DNA of 57,372 bases from JAAYBQ01 sp035403465 (GTDB lineage: Bacteria > Spirochaetota > UBA4802 > UBA5550). The notes beneath the pieces are model-generated. The model did not search any database and was not told where the DNA came from. It was given only the letters and a program-made list of their open reading frames with translations. Below are positions 1 through 8,144 of this stretch, piece after piece. The stretch covers positions 1 through 57,372 of the forward strand of contig DAONFG010000020.1 in assembly GCA_035403465.1 (NCBI GenBank). The letters run 5' to 3'. The position numbers and the translations under genes are program-made. Numbering within the stretch: the first letter of the stretch is position 1; each line of letters starts with the position of its first letter.

Positions 1-1
1 G

Positions 2-79
2 AACATTGCGCATGAAACAGCTGAACTGCCCGAAGTGAAGGAGAGAAAAAATGTAACGGAACCGGACTTCCCGTTTTAA
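2..79 (+). CDS. C-terminal tail of an unidentified protein, 5' end outside window
   Basis: From base 2 a plus-strand frame stays open for 25 codons and ends at TAA (77-79). The tail is charged and proline-containing (…ELPEVKERKNVTEPDFPF). It is too short to assign to a family. It converges on ymdB, with about 120 bp of AT-rich spacer between the two stops. It is called only because the window begins inside an open frame; it could be chance. Confidence 0.35.
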   Translation, partial: NIAHETAELPEVKERKNVTEPDFPF

Positions 80-201
80 GATTCAATTATACAAAAAATC
101 AGGGTTCAATTAACTGTCGCATCCGGATTATGAATGCCTCATTTGAACTTTATTGATACAAATCATTTTTTATTTACAGGATATTTTTAACGGAATAAAA
201 T

Positions 202-974
202 CTACTCCATCACCCTCCGCATTTCAGCACACTTCCCGTTTGCATCAATCTTAATAATTACACCGTTGATTCCGGGGTCGCCTTCAGCTGGTTCGAACTT
301 CGCCTTTGTCTGTGTCAGGAAAAATTTAAGCGACCTCTCCTTCTTCATCCCGATGACCGAATCAAAGGCCCCGGTCATGCCGATATCTGTTATGTATCCG
401 GTACCGCCGGGAAGCACCCTGTTATCAGCGGTCTGCACATGCGTATGGGTACCGAAAACTGCAGTCGCCCTGCCGTCAACGTACCAGCCGAAGGCCTGCT
501 TCTCGGATGTAGCCTCGGCGTGAAAATCCACAATAATCGCGGCGGATTCATCCTTCACCTTTTCATAAATTGCGTCAAACTTCCTGAACGGGCAGTCCAG
601 GGGATTCATCATAACCCTCCCCATAAGGTTTATCACGCAGATTTTACTCCCCTTGACATTAAACAGGCAGTAACCCTTACCAGGAACATCTTCTGGATAA
701 TTGGCAGGCCGCAGCAGGTACCTCTCTGAATCTATAATCTGCAGTATGTCACTATTGTTCCACACATGGTTACCCGATGTAATGACCTGGATGCCAAGGG
801 AGAAAAGATCCCTTGTCACCTCGCTTGTCATCGACATGCCGCCCGCTGAATTTTCACCGTTGGCAATAACCAGATCTATCCTCTCGCGCTCCGCGATACC
901 CTGCAGCCTGCTTGCCAGTATATTCCTTCCCGCCTTGCCGACGATATCGCCGATCGCGAGAATTTTGAGTTCCT
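202..974 (-). CDS. ymdB: YmdB-family metallophosphoesterase (2',3'-cyclic-nucleotide 2'-phosphodiesterase), 5' end lost in assembly gap
   Basis: The visible 257 codons run from ELKILAIGDIVGKAGR to the stop and cover nearly the whole TIGR00282/YmdB family (about 260-270 residues). Calcineurin-like metal-binding motifs are present: GDIVGKAGR at the N-terminus, NGENSAGG, SGNHVW, DFHAEATSEK and FGTHTHVQTAD. The family hydrolyses 2',3'-cyclic nucleotides and has a dinuclear metal centre. No start codon lies between the first motif and the N run, so the true start must be a few codons inside the gap. The open frame beyond the Ns is repeat sequence, not part of this protein. rny lies immediately upstream on the same strand; the rny-ymdB pairing is conserved in Firmicutes and spirochaetes and links this enzyme to RNA turnover. 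Confidence 0.88.
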
Positions 975-984
975 NNNNNNNNNN
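975..984. other. assembly gap (10 N)
   Basis: Ten consecutive Ns interrupt the 5' end of ymdB. A round-number N run usually marks a scaffold join of unknown true length. The repeat-like element just beyond it (1040-1204) is a plausible reason for the break. Confidence 0.95.
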
Positions 985-1039
985 AAATTCATTTAATTTT
1001 TTTTTTAAACTATAGCTATTTACTAAAAAATTAGCACCG

Positions 1040-1204
1040 GTCATTACGAACGAAGTGTGGCAATCTGTTAAGTCAGGAATGTGTTTAATATAATAAAATG
1101 GTTGTTCCCGAAAACAGACTGCCACGGCAGTGCTGCCACGATGGCAGCCTGCAAGCACGATACATGATGTTTCTATAATGCTTGCCTTCATGCCTCGCAG
1201 TGAC
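1040..1204. repeat. MITE/REP-like element with degenerate terminal inverted repeats
   Basis: The left end reads GTCATTACGAACGAAGTGTG and continues into GGCAATCT. The right end, read on the other strand, begins GTCACTGCGAGGCATGAAGG. The two share a GTCAnTnCGA core in inverted orientation, about 165 bp apart, with further GGCAG/CTGCC inverted motifs inside. This is the layout of short non-autonomous palindromic elements common in environmental genomes. No coding potential is credible inside. Confidence 0.5.
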
Positions 1205-1222
1205 AACATTTTTTATACACAA

Positions 1223-1252
1223 AAATAAAGGGGGTATAAACCCCCTTTATTT
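1223..1252 (-). terminator. intrinsic terminator downstream of rny
   Basis: A perfect 12-bp stem, AAATAAAGGGGG / CCCCCTTTATTT, has a six-base loop and A/T flanks on both sides. It sits 18 bp after the rny stop and would work on either strand. It separates rny from ymdB. Confidence 0.8.
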
Positions 1253-1270
1253 TCAATCTATCTGGTTTAC

Positions 1271-2803
1271 TTATCTTGCGTAATCGATAATCCTGGTCTC
1301 CCTGATCACGGTGACACGGACAATACCCGGATATTTTAAATCCGATTCAATCCTCTGCGCAATGTCGCGCGCCATTGTTTCCGCTTTTTCATCCGAAACA
1401 ATCGTGTTGTCTACCATTACACGGAGTTCCCTTCCAGCCTGGATAGCAAAAGTTTTTTCAACACCCTTAAACTCTGAAGCTATTTTTTCCAGGTTGTCCA
1501 GCCGCTTTATATATGTATCAAGAGATTCACGCCGGGCACCCGGCCTCGATGCCGAAATTGCGTCCGCAACCTGTACCAGGACTGCCTCAAACGATTCCTG
1601 CTCGCGGTCATTGTGATGTGAAGCGATAACGTTTATGCACTTCTCCGATTCGCCGAACTTCTTGGCCATCTCGGCACCAACAATCGCATGCGCTCCTTCA
1701 CCCTCGACAATGCTGCCCTTGCCTATGTCATGCAGGAGCCCTGCCCTCTTGGCAAGCTGCACGTCGAGTCCCAGTTCGCCCGCCATGATGCCTGCAAGGT
1801 TCGCCACCTCAATACTGTGCGCCAGAACATCCTGGCCATAGCTTGTCCGGAACTTGAGTTTACCAATATTGTAGAGAGCATCCTTGTGCAGTCCGGGAAT
1901 ACCAAGGTTATAAGCCGCCTTTTCTCCCTCTTCAAGCATAGTCTCTTCGATCTCTTTGGTTATCTTTTCAACAACCTCTTCAATTCGCGCCGGGTGGATC
2001 CTCCCATTCTGGATAAGCCTCTCAAGAGAAAGCCTTGCTATTTCCCTTCGTACCGGGTCAAACCCGGAAATAACAACAACCTCGGGTGTGTCATCAATAA
2101 TCATGTCAACACCTGTAAGGTTTTCCAGTGTCCTGATATTCCTTCCCTCGCGACCTATGATCCTGCCCTTCATCTCGTCCGAAGGCAGTGACACAGTTGT
2201 AACAGTATTTTCGGAAGTGTACTCTGAAGCGTTCCTCTGAAGCGCCGAAACTATTATCTCTTTGGCCTTTTTCTCAGCACTGCGCTTTGCCTCCTCCTCT
2301 ATCTTGTTGATAAGGCGGGCAATATCGAATCTCGATTCATTTTCAACATTTTTCATGAGCAGGTCCTTTGCCTCGGATGAGGACATCCCGGCAATTTTCT
2401 CAAGCTCCTGTTTATGCTTTTCGAACTCCTTCCTGAGTTCCTCCGCTTTTTCCTTAGTCTCCTGGTCCCTTATTTCAAGGATCTTCTCCTGTTTCTGAAT
2501 CTCTTCAAGCTTTGTATCGATCGACTCCTCTTTCTGCATCAGTCTCTTCTCAACAGCCTGAAGCTCCTGTCGTCTCTCTCTGGCCTCTTTTTCAAGAATG
2601 TTTTTCTCTTTCAGCAGCTGATCTTTTGCCTCAATCAGCAGTTCCTTTCTTTTGTTTTCCGCTTCTTTCAGCGCATCCTGCACTATTCTATGCGATCGTG
2701 CTTCCGCAGAATTCAATTTGATTCTGCCAAAATAAGCCCTTAGAGCGTAACCCAGGGTTCCAACAACAGGGAGAGCGATTATAAGTATTATTTTAACAAG
2801 CAT
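1271..2803 (-). CDS. rny: ribonuclease Y
   Basis: The 510-residue protein matches RNase Y from end to end. An N-terminal membrane anchor (about residues 2-22) is followed by a long charged coiled coil (about 30-200). A KH domain with the GRIIGREGRNIR loop begins near residue 212. An HD phosphohydrolase domain follows, with LLHDIGKG and SHHND metal ligands. RNase Y is the membrane-bound endonuclease that starts mRNA decay in organisms lacking RNase E. The ATG at 2803 has a strong GGAGG site a few bases upstream. The length is typical (about 510-520). Confidence 0.97.
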   Translation of the reverse strand: MLVKIILIIALPVVGTLGYALRAYFGRIKLNSAEARSHRIVQDALKEAENKRKELLIEAKDQLLKEKNILEKEARERRQELQAVEKRLMQKEESIDTKLEEIQKQEKILEIRDQETKEKAEELRKEFEKHKQELEKIAGMSSSEAKDLLMKNVENESRFDIARLINKIEEEAKRSAEKKAKEIIVSALQRNASEYTSENTVTTVSLPSDEMKGRIIGREGRNIRTLENLTGVDMIIDDTPEVVVISGFDPVRREIARLSLERLIQNGRIHPARIEEVVEKITKEIEETMLEEGEKAAYNLGIPGLHKDALYNIGKLKFRTSYGQDVLAHSIEVANLAGIMAGELGLDVQLAKRAGLLHDIGKGSIVEGEGAHAIVGAEMAKKFGESEKCINVIASHHNDREQESFEAVLVQVADAISASRPGARRESLDTYIKRLDNLEKIASEFKGVEKTFAIQAGRELRVMVDNTIVSDEKAETMARDIAQRIESDLKYPGIVRVTVIRETRIIDYAR

Positions 2804-2918
2804 CTTTTCCTCCCTAAGATTTATTCAAGGGCAATATATACCCTTTAATTTCATTCAACCAGCAGGTTATACCTGGTGATTAAAAGCCGTTATTCATTTA
2901 ATGAATACGGGAATAAAT

Positions 2919-3398
2919 TTATACGGAGAAAGTCTGACGGATTCTGGAGGCTACATATGGGGGTACAAGTGTCGATATATCACCATTATAGGTTGCCACT
3001 TCCTTGACAAGGCTTGAAGATACAAAAAGGTTTTCGTCTCTGGCCATTAAAAAAAGTGTTTCCACATCCGGAGCCAGTCTTCTATTGATAGATGCCAGCG
3101 TAATTTCATATTCGAAATCACTGACAGCGCGTAAACCCCTTATTATGCAATTAATCTGATTCTGTCTGCAAAAATCTACAAGCAACCCGCTAAAAGAAAT
3201 AACTTCCACTGTATCATACATCTTGCAGCAATGCTTCAGGCACTCTGTTCTTTCCTCAAGGGAGAAAAGTGACTTTTTTGCACTGTTAACAAGTATACCG
3301 ACAATCAACCTGTCACATATTTTTGTTGCTCTCTCGATTATATCGAGATGTCCATATGTCAAAGGATCAAAAGATCCGGGATAAATTCCAATCCGCAT
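2919..3398 (-). CDS. coaD: phosphopantetheine adenylyltransferase (CoaD)
   Basis: The 159-residue protein carries the nucleotidyltransferase motif GSFDPLTYGHLDII at the N-terminus and the C-terminal SSSLVKEVA segment of CoaD. It catalyses the reversible adenylylation of 4'-phosphopantetheine to dephospho-CoA, the penultimate step of CoA synthesis. The frame opens eight codons further upstream, but the ATG at 3398 is preferred: it has GGAGA four to five bases upstream, and the protein then begins MRIGIYPGSFDP like its relatives. A good sigma-70-type promoter lies just upstream (3427-3455). Confidence 0.96.
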   Translation of the reverse strand: MRIGIYPGSFDPLTYGHLDIIERATKICDRLIVGILVNSAKKSLFSLEERTECLKHCCKMYDTVEVISFSGLLVDFCRQNQINCIIRGLRAVSDFEYEITLASINRRLAPDVETLFLMARDENLFVSSSLVKEVATYNGDISTLVPPYVASRIRQTFSV

Positions 3399-3426
3399 AA
3401 TTCTCCAAAAAAATTTATACAAGATT

Positions 3427-3455
3427 AAAATATTATTTAATTATAATTCTGTCAA
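3427..3455 (-). promoter_or_regulatory. sigma-70-type promoter for coaD
   Basis: Read on the minus strand, a perfect TTGACA (3455-3450) is followed after exactly 17 bases by TATTTT (3432-3427). The -10 box ends 28 bases before the coaD ATG, which suits a short 5' leader. The spacer is very AT-rich. Confidence 0.6.
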
Positions 3456-3642
3456 GAAATAATAGATATTTTAGTAAAGTTTGAACAAAAGAATAGGAAA
3501 AAGTAGAGTATTTTCAGATTGTGAATAACGATCGCGACATAATAACAGATTTGTTGCGAAACTGCAGCTCGCACCTGCATATACGCTCTTGCAGTAATTT
3601 TTTAATGAGTCGGGCTGTTGAATCCCTTTATAAATAATTAGA

Positions 3643-4140
3643 TCAGAAGATTGTTACGGTGCCTGCATATCTTTTACGCCAGTAATCAGTCCGGATATCC
3701 TCGTATGATACCCTTTTACCCCGTCTTGGTGCGTGTAAAAATTTAAAATTGCCGGCATAAACACCTACGTGTGTTATCTTCCTGCCGTAGATTTTAAAAA
3801 AAACAAGGTCTCCCGGTTTCGCATTTTTTATCCCCACCCTTTTACCGCAGGAATACTGCTGCCGGGCAGAATGCGGAAGATCAATCCCGTTCACCTTGTA
3901 GATATATTTTGTATAGCCGGAACAGTCAAAACCATGTGGTGTATCACCGCCGAATTTATACCTTACACCGATATATTTTTCAGCAGTCCTGATTATACTG
4001 TATCTTGTTGATCCTGAAAAAAGAAATCCGAAAGAGGATTTCTCGTATGATGCGCACGCGGAAGAAACCAGGCAGCAGGCCAGTAATATCATGGCGGGAA
4101 GTTTTATTTTATTTACATACCAAATTATCAAATTACGCAT
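3643..4140 (-). CDS. NlpC/P60-family lipoprotein, predicted cell-wall endopeptidase
   Basis: The 165-residue protein has a basic N-terminus, a hydrophobic segment and a lipobox-like LVSSAC with the lipidation cysteine at about residue 29. The NlpC/P60 domain contains the catalytic triad: Cys73 in DCSGYT, His124 in THVGVYAG and His136 in FLHAP. Such enzymes cut peptidoglycan stem peptides; here it would act at the periplasmic face of a membrane. It lies 13 bp downstream of the STAS gene, so the two are probably co-transcribed. The exact bond cut cannot be told from sequence. Confidence 0.87.
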   Translation of the reverse strand: MRNLIIWYVNKIKLPAMILLACCLVSSACASYEKSSFGFLFSGSTRYSIIRTAEKYIGVRYKFGGDTPHGFDCSGYTKYIYKVNGIDLPHSARQQYSCGKRVGIKNAKPGDLVFFKIYGRKITHVGVYAGNFKFLHAPRRGKRVSYEDIRTDYWRKRYAGTVTIF

Positions 4141-4153
4141 ACCCGGCTGAAGA

Positions 4154-4513
4154 TCAGACTAGAAATTTATTTTGAAAATCTTCGGTAGTCATGACTGTCA
4201 TAACCCTGTTTATCTTCGTTGTATCGAAAATTTTAAGAAGTTCATCTCTCAGCCCGTAAACATACATCTCGATGTTATTCTTTACCGAACTATTGAAGAA
4301 CTTTACCAGCGTGCCTATAGCAGAGGAATCGATAAATTCAAGCTGTGTGCAGTCGAATCCAATAATAGCAGGACTCATCCCCAGCAGTTTTTCCCAACTC
4401 TCCTCAATTTCCGTTATGTTCCCTATGTAAAAATATTTGGGAAGAGATACTGTAACCACATTACCCTTCTGCCTGATCTGCACTTCTGAAATATACCTGA
4501 ATTTGTCCATCAT
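4154..4513 (-). CDS. STAS-domain protein (anti-sigma-factor-antagonist type)
   Basis: This single STAS domain of 119 residues contains the core FDCTQLEFIDSSAIGTLVKF. The serine pair at 63-64 is at the position phosphorylated in SpoIIAA/RsbV proteins. These act as phospho-switches that bind anti-sigma kinases or larger regulators. No partner kinase or PP2C phosphatase is encoded nearby, so the target is unknown. It is transcribed divergently from argJ and 13 bp ahead of the NlpC/P60 gene. Two adjacent ATGs are possible starts and neither has a strong ribosome site. Confidence 0.82.
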   Translation of the reverse strand: MMDKFRYISEVQIRQKGNVVTVSLPKYFYIGNITEIEESWEKLLGMSPAIIGFDCTQLEFIDSSAIGTLVKFFNSSVKNNIEMYVYGLRDELLKIFDTTKINRVMTVMTTEDFQNKFLV

Positions 4514-4601
4514 TGATTTTTCTTATTATATTATTCTATCGATATAAATAAACACATTTTTCAAAATAAAATGTATTTTTTTTTCAAAAAACCCTCACGG
4601 A

Positions 4602-4629
4602 TTTAAATAAATGATTGCTTCGATACAAT
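4602..4629 (+). promoter_or_regulatory. candidate sigma-70 promoter for argJ
   Basis: TTTAAA (4602-4607) and TACAAT (4624-4629) are spaced by 16 bases, 47 bases ahead of the argJ start, in an AT-rich divergent region. The match is moderate and unproven. Confidence 0.35.
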
Positions 4630-4676
4630 TTAAACATTGAATAACCCTATTTCTTTAAAAAGCAAGGAGTTTTTTC

Positions 4677-5867
4677 ATGAAACATCTTGACGGCGGTCTT
4701 GAAAATGTTAAGGGCTTCAGCTATTCATCAATTAAATGCGGCATCCGGTATGCGGACAGGCTGGATTATTCACTCATTTTAAGCGATACGATGTGCAATG
4801 CAGCAGGCGTGTTCACTACAAACCGGATGACAGCAGCTCCAGTTAAACTCTGCAGGGAACGTATTAACGGCAGCATCCGGGGAATCCTCGTCAATGCCAC
4901 GAACGCAAATGCCTGCACAGGGGCCGAGGGATTCACAAACTCAAAGATCCTGACAGCTGATGTTGCAAAAAGACTTAACCTGGCCGAAGAAAGCATTCTT
5001 ATGGCTTCAACAGGTATAATCGGGCGACAGCTTCCCCTTGATAAAATGCTTGAAAGCCATGGCAAACTGATAACCAACCTGTCAGGTGAAAACGGCCCCC
5101 TTCTTGCACAGGCTATTATGACAACAGACACTGTTCCCAAACAGGCAGCAGTGTCATTTACATGCGGAGGCAGGGAATACAGGATTGCCGGAACTGCAAA
5201 AGGTTCAGGAATGATTGCCCCAAGGATGGCTACACTCCTGGCATTCCTTGTTACAGACGCTCCCGTTGACCGGGAAAATCTGGAAAAGATATTCAGGGCT
5301 GCGGTTAATAAAACCCTGAACTCCATCACAATTGACGGCGACACATCCACAAATGACACTGCCATTATCCTGTCGCCTGATACCGGTAAATACATCCAGG
5401 ATGCGGATTCACTGTCCGCATTTACCGAAGCGCTTGAAGCAGTATTGATGAAACTTGCAGAGATGCTTGTTCAGGACGGCGAGGGCGCGACAAAATCCGT
5501 AAAAATACATGTAATCAATGCCGCGACCGATGATGATGCAATGCTCATAGCAAGGGCCGTGGGGCAGTCTCTCCTTGTTAAGACTGCATTTTTCGGAAAC
5601 GACCCGAACTGGGGAAGAATAGCCTGTGCTGCGGGATATTCCGGTGCGGCTCTTGAAGAGGAAAATCTGTCGATATCAATTGAAAATATACCGCTTCTGG
5701 TTAATGGAATACCCGCAGAAGCAGATTACTCACAACTTGAGAAGGTCCTTAAAAACAGGAACTATACGGTAACGGTCGACATGGGACTTGGCAGCGGCGA
5801 TGCTATAATGCTCACCACAGACATATCATACGATTACGTAAAGATAAATGCGCAATATTCAACATGA
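4677..5867 (+). CDS. argJ: bifunctional glutamate N-acetyltransferase/amino-acid acetyltransferase (ArgJ)
   Basis: The 396-residue protein aligns over its whole length with ArgJ. The self-cleavage region KGSGMIAPRMATLL is present, with the expected nucleophilic threonine near residue 186, which becomes the N-terminus of the beta chain. The substrate motifs ATNANACTGAEG and FGNDPNWGRIACAAGYS are intact. ArgJ transfers acetyl from N-acetylornithine to glutamate, giving the cyclic arginine pathway. AAGGAG precedes the ATG. No other arg genes are in the window, so it stands alone here. Confidence 0.96.
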   Translation: MKHLDGGLENVKGFSYSSIKCGIRYADRLDYSLILSDTMCNAAGVFTTNRMTAAPVKLCRERINGSIRGILVNATNANACTGAEGFTNSKILTADVAKRLNLAEESILMASTGIIGRQLPLDKMLESHGKLITNLSGENGPLLAQAIMTTDTVPKQAAVSFTCGGREYRIAGTAKGSGMIAPRMATLLAFLVTDAPVDRENLEKIFRAAVNKTLNSITIDGDTSTNDTAIILSPDTGKYIQDADSLSAFTEALEAVLMKLAEMLVQDGEGATKSVKIHVINAATDDDAMLIARAVGQSLLVKTAFFGNDPNWGRIACAAGYSGAALEEENLSISIENIPLLVNGIPAEADYSQLEKVLKNRNYTVTVDMGLGSGDAIMLTTDISYDYVKINAQYST

Positions 5868-5963
5868 TTCACCGCTTATATAAACCAGCAGTAACAATAT
5901 GCCGGTTTTTTACAGGCCCCGGGGCTATTTTTGAATTAAAAACCTCCCGGGGAAATAAATAAT

Positions 5964-5990
5964 TAAAGATTTGACAAATAAAACCGATAT
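5964..5990 (+). promoter_or_regulatory. sigma-28 (FliA) promoter for flgM
   Basis: TAAAGATT (5964-5971), then exactly 11 bases, then ACCGATAT (5983-5990). The FliA consensus is TAAAGTTT-N11-GCCGATAA, with GCCGATAT also common. The -10 ends 30 bases before the flgM ATG. A TTGACA (5971-5976) with TAATAC 17 bases later overlaps it and could act as a sigma-70 promoter, giving dual control. FlgM is a classical FliA target and fliA is in this window. Confidence 0.7.
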
Positions 5991-6020
5991 ATTTAATACA
6001 AAAGCGAAGGGATATATAAT

Positions 6021-6311
6021 ATGGTAATCGATAAAATCGGAAACATAAATAACATATCGGAAACCAAGAAAAGCAAACCGATCTCAGGAAAAAAAGACGC
6101 TGAAAAAAGCGACTCTATCCAGATTTCCAGCGAGGGAAAACAAGCTGCAGAAATTGCAAAACATACCCTTGCGATAAAGGAAACCTCTGACATCAGGATT
6201 GAACGAGTAAAAGAGCTTAAACAGAAGATCCAGGACGGCTCATACGATTTCAATGACAATAAGATGCTTGAGATGGTAGCAAATAAAATTGCTGACTCTC
6301 TTCTTAGATGA
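6021..6311 (+). CDS. flgM: FlgM-like anti-sigma-28 factor
   Basis: The 96-residue protein has a polar, probably disordered N-terminal half and a C-terminal FlgM-type half. The latter contains DSIQISSEGKQAAEIAK and a helix ending RVKELKQKIQDGSYDF, then residues reminiscent of the FlgM sigma-binding helices (MLEMVANKIADSLL). FlgM holds sigma-28 inactive until the hook is finished and FlgM is exported. A GAAGGGA ribosome site precedes the ATG. A sigma-28-type promoter lies upstream and an intrinsic terminator downstream, so the gene is monocistronic. Confidence 0.87.
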   Translation: MVIDKIGNINNISETKKSKPISGKKDAEKSDSIQISSEGKQAAEIAKHTLAIKETSDIRIERVKELKQKIQDGSYDFNDNKMLEMVANKIADSLLR

Positions 6312-6355
6312 GTACCGGTTACTGAAATAACACGTTATAATGCTTATTATTCAAG

Positions 6356-6387
6356 AAGCGGGTATATCAGTTATGTCCGCTTTTTTT
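6356..6387 (+). terminator. intrinsic terminator after flgM
   Basis: AAGCGG / CCGCTT stem with a 15-base loop, followed directly by a run of seven Ts. Confidence 0.7.
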
Positions 6388-6423
6388 ATTCTAAAAGTCT
6401 AAATGAACCACGGAAGGGATAAC

Positions 6424-7587
6424 TTGGACGGTCTGATTTTACCTGAATTTCATCTTCCTACAGAAATATATATCCGGCAGGGTATCAGCAAAAATATTCC
6501 CGACATAGTCGCAAATCACGGCACTCGCGTCGTTATTATCACTATTACATCCGATTTTGAAATCTACAATGAAACCCTTTCGGAAATATACAAGTATTTC
6601 AAGATCAGGAACCTTGGCTGTATAATCTATGACGAAATCCCAGTAAATCCGACCACTGAAGATATCGATATTGCAGTATCGTTTATCAAAAAAACAAAGG
6701 CTGATGTCATTATTGGATTCGGCGGCATCGATTCCATGAATTGCGCCAAAGCCATTGCACTACTTACTTCAAATTATATTTTCTGCTATGAGGCATTCAG
6801 TACGACCGACTTTCCCAATCCGCCGGTTAAGCTGATAACCATACCGGCTTACCCGGCATTCGGATTCGAAATTGCCCCGCTCTATTATCTTAAAGAAATA
6901 CATGGTAATACCAGAAAAGTCAGCTTCAACACTGACCTCTACCCTGCAGTAACAATAATCGATCCGGAGCTTTCGCTCCTTGCACCGGAGGAGAGGATCC
7001 TTAGAACAGCTTTAAGCTCTCTTGCCATAGCAACAGAATCTGTCATTTCAACAATGAACAATGACGTTATTAATATATATGCGCTGAAGTCCATAGACCT
7101 GATCTTCAGGAACCTGCCTGTGATATACAAGGAACCGAAAAATCCGGTACCGAGGGTAAATCTTTCCACGGCATCTGCCATGTCAGGGATTGCATTCTCT
7201 GTGGCATTTCTTTCAACATCCCTGGCCATATCACTGGCAATTTCATCTAAAACCGCCATTGATGTCGACCTTGCGATGTCGCTCATCATTCCGCATATCA
7301 TGGAATACAACCTGACAACTTCACCCGGTAAATATGTCCAGATGTCAAAGGTTATGGGAGAGGATGTAAGGGATATAACGGTTATCGAAGCTGCAATTAA
7401 AGCTGTTGAGGCTGTCAGGAAGCTGGAGATCGATCTGGATATACCGCAAAGACTCTCAAGTTTTGATATAACACAAAGTCAGATTAAAGAAATTGCCGAA
7501 CTGGCCTACACGTATCCATTTATTAACAACACGCCGAGACCCTTGTCCCCCGGTGAAATTGAAACAATACTCATTGCTGCATACTGA
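6424..7587 (+). CDS. iron-containing alcohol dehydrogenase family protein lacking the metal ligands (probable pseudoenzyme)
   Basis: The roughly 387-residue protein has the fold signature of group III Fe-ADHs: an N-terminal nucleotide-binding half with ADVIIGFGGIDSMNCAKAIA, and a helical half ending SLIIPHIMEYN. Aligned by hand to FucO-type enzymes, the four metal ligands (Asp, His, His, His) fall on Ser, Ile, Leu and Val: the DAxxH segment reads SSLAI, HxxxH reads LAISL and PHG reads DVD. The GGGS dinucleotide loop is altered to GGID. The frame is otherwise intact, with no internal stop, which argues for a kept non-catalytic role. The TTG at 6424 is chosen because GGAAGGG lies five bases upstream; the ATG at 6403 has no ribosome site. 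The gene meets cheW end to end. Confidence 0.8.
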   Translation: MDGLILPEFHLPTEIYIRQGISKNIPDIVANHGTRVVIITITSDFEIYNETLSEIYKYFKIRNLGCIIYDEIPVNPTTEDIDIAVSFIKKTKADVIIGFGGIDSMNCAKAIALLTSNYIFCYEAFSTTDFPNPPVKLITIPAYPAFGFEIAPLYYLKEIHGNTRKVSFNTDLYPAVTIIDPELSLLAPEERILRTALSSLAIATESVISTMNNDVINIYALKSIDLIFRNLPVIYKEPKNPVPRVNLSTASAMSGIAFSVAFLSTSLAISLAISSKTAIDVDLAMSLIIPHIMEYNLTTSPGKYVQMSKVMGEDVRDITVIEAAIKAVEAVRKLEIDLDIPQRLSSFDITQSQIKEIAELAYTYPFINNTPRPLSPGEIETILIAAY

Positions 7588-8061
7588 TCAGGACTGCATT
7601 GCAACAAGTTCTTCGACAGAGAATATCTGGTTAATATCGAGTATAACAACAAATCCAGTCTTTAGTTTTGCAATACCGACGATATATTTTCCGGAAATAC
7701 CTTTCACGACAGGCGGCGGCGGTTCAACATCTCCCGAATCGACCTTGATCACATGGCTCACGGAATCAATTGCAAGTCCCACCTGTTTACCGTCAATATC
7801 AACAACAATCGCCCTGCTCGAATTGGCAAGGTCTGCAATAATGCCAAATTTTTTACCAAGATCAATGATAGGTATAACCTTACCACGGAGGTCCATAACA
7901 CCGAGAATATGCGCCCGTGATTTGGGAAGTTTGGTGATTTTGGGTATCTTCAAGATCTCCTGAACCTGAAGAATATCGATCCCGTACTCCTCATTACCTA
8001 TTTTAAAACAGACAATCTGGAGGGATGTTGAAATTTCCTGGGTTTTCTGGTGCATTGTCAT
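7588..8061 (-). CDS. cheW: chemotaxis coupling protein CheW
   Basis: The 157-residue single CheW domain has characteristic segments: QIVCFKIGNEEYGIDI near the N-terminus, then GVMDLRGKVIPIIDL, and GIAKLKTGFVVILDINQIF near the end. CheW links chemoreceptors to the kinase CheA at the cell pole. Neither CheA nor a complete receptor is encoded here. Its stop codon abuts the stop of the convergent ADH-like gene. AGGA precedes the ATG at 8061; a second in-frame ATG two codons on is also possible. Confidence 0.94.
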   Translation of the reverse strand: MTMHQKTQEISTSLQIVCFKIGNEEYGIDILQVQEILKIPKITKLPKSRAHILGVMDLRGKVIPIIDLGKKFGIIADLANSSRAIVVDIDGKQVGLAIDSVSHVIKVDSGDVEPPPPVVKGISGKYIVGIAKLKTGFVVILDINQIFSVEELVAMQS

Positions 8062-8144
8062 ATTCCTGATTTAATATATATCTACAGTATAATTAATAAT
8101 ATTTTTTTCATAAAACATTTCAACAAAAAAACTGTCCCTGACTC

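Noticed and set aside
985..1209. N-terminal extension of ymdB beyond the N run (about 70 residues open in frame)
   Set aside because: The sequence is repeat-like with no similarity to the family, and the natural start of the enzyme falls at the gap; the open frame across Ns is an artefact.
3473..3500. TAAAGTTT at about 3474 as another sigma-28 promoter
   Set aside because: The -35 box is perfect, but at the right distance downstream the sequence is TAGGAAAA rather than GCCGATAA, and no plus-strand gene follows.
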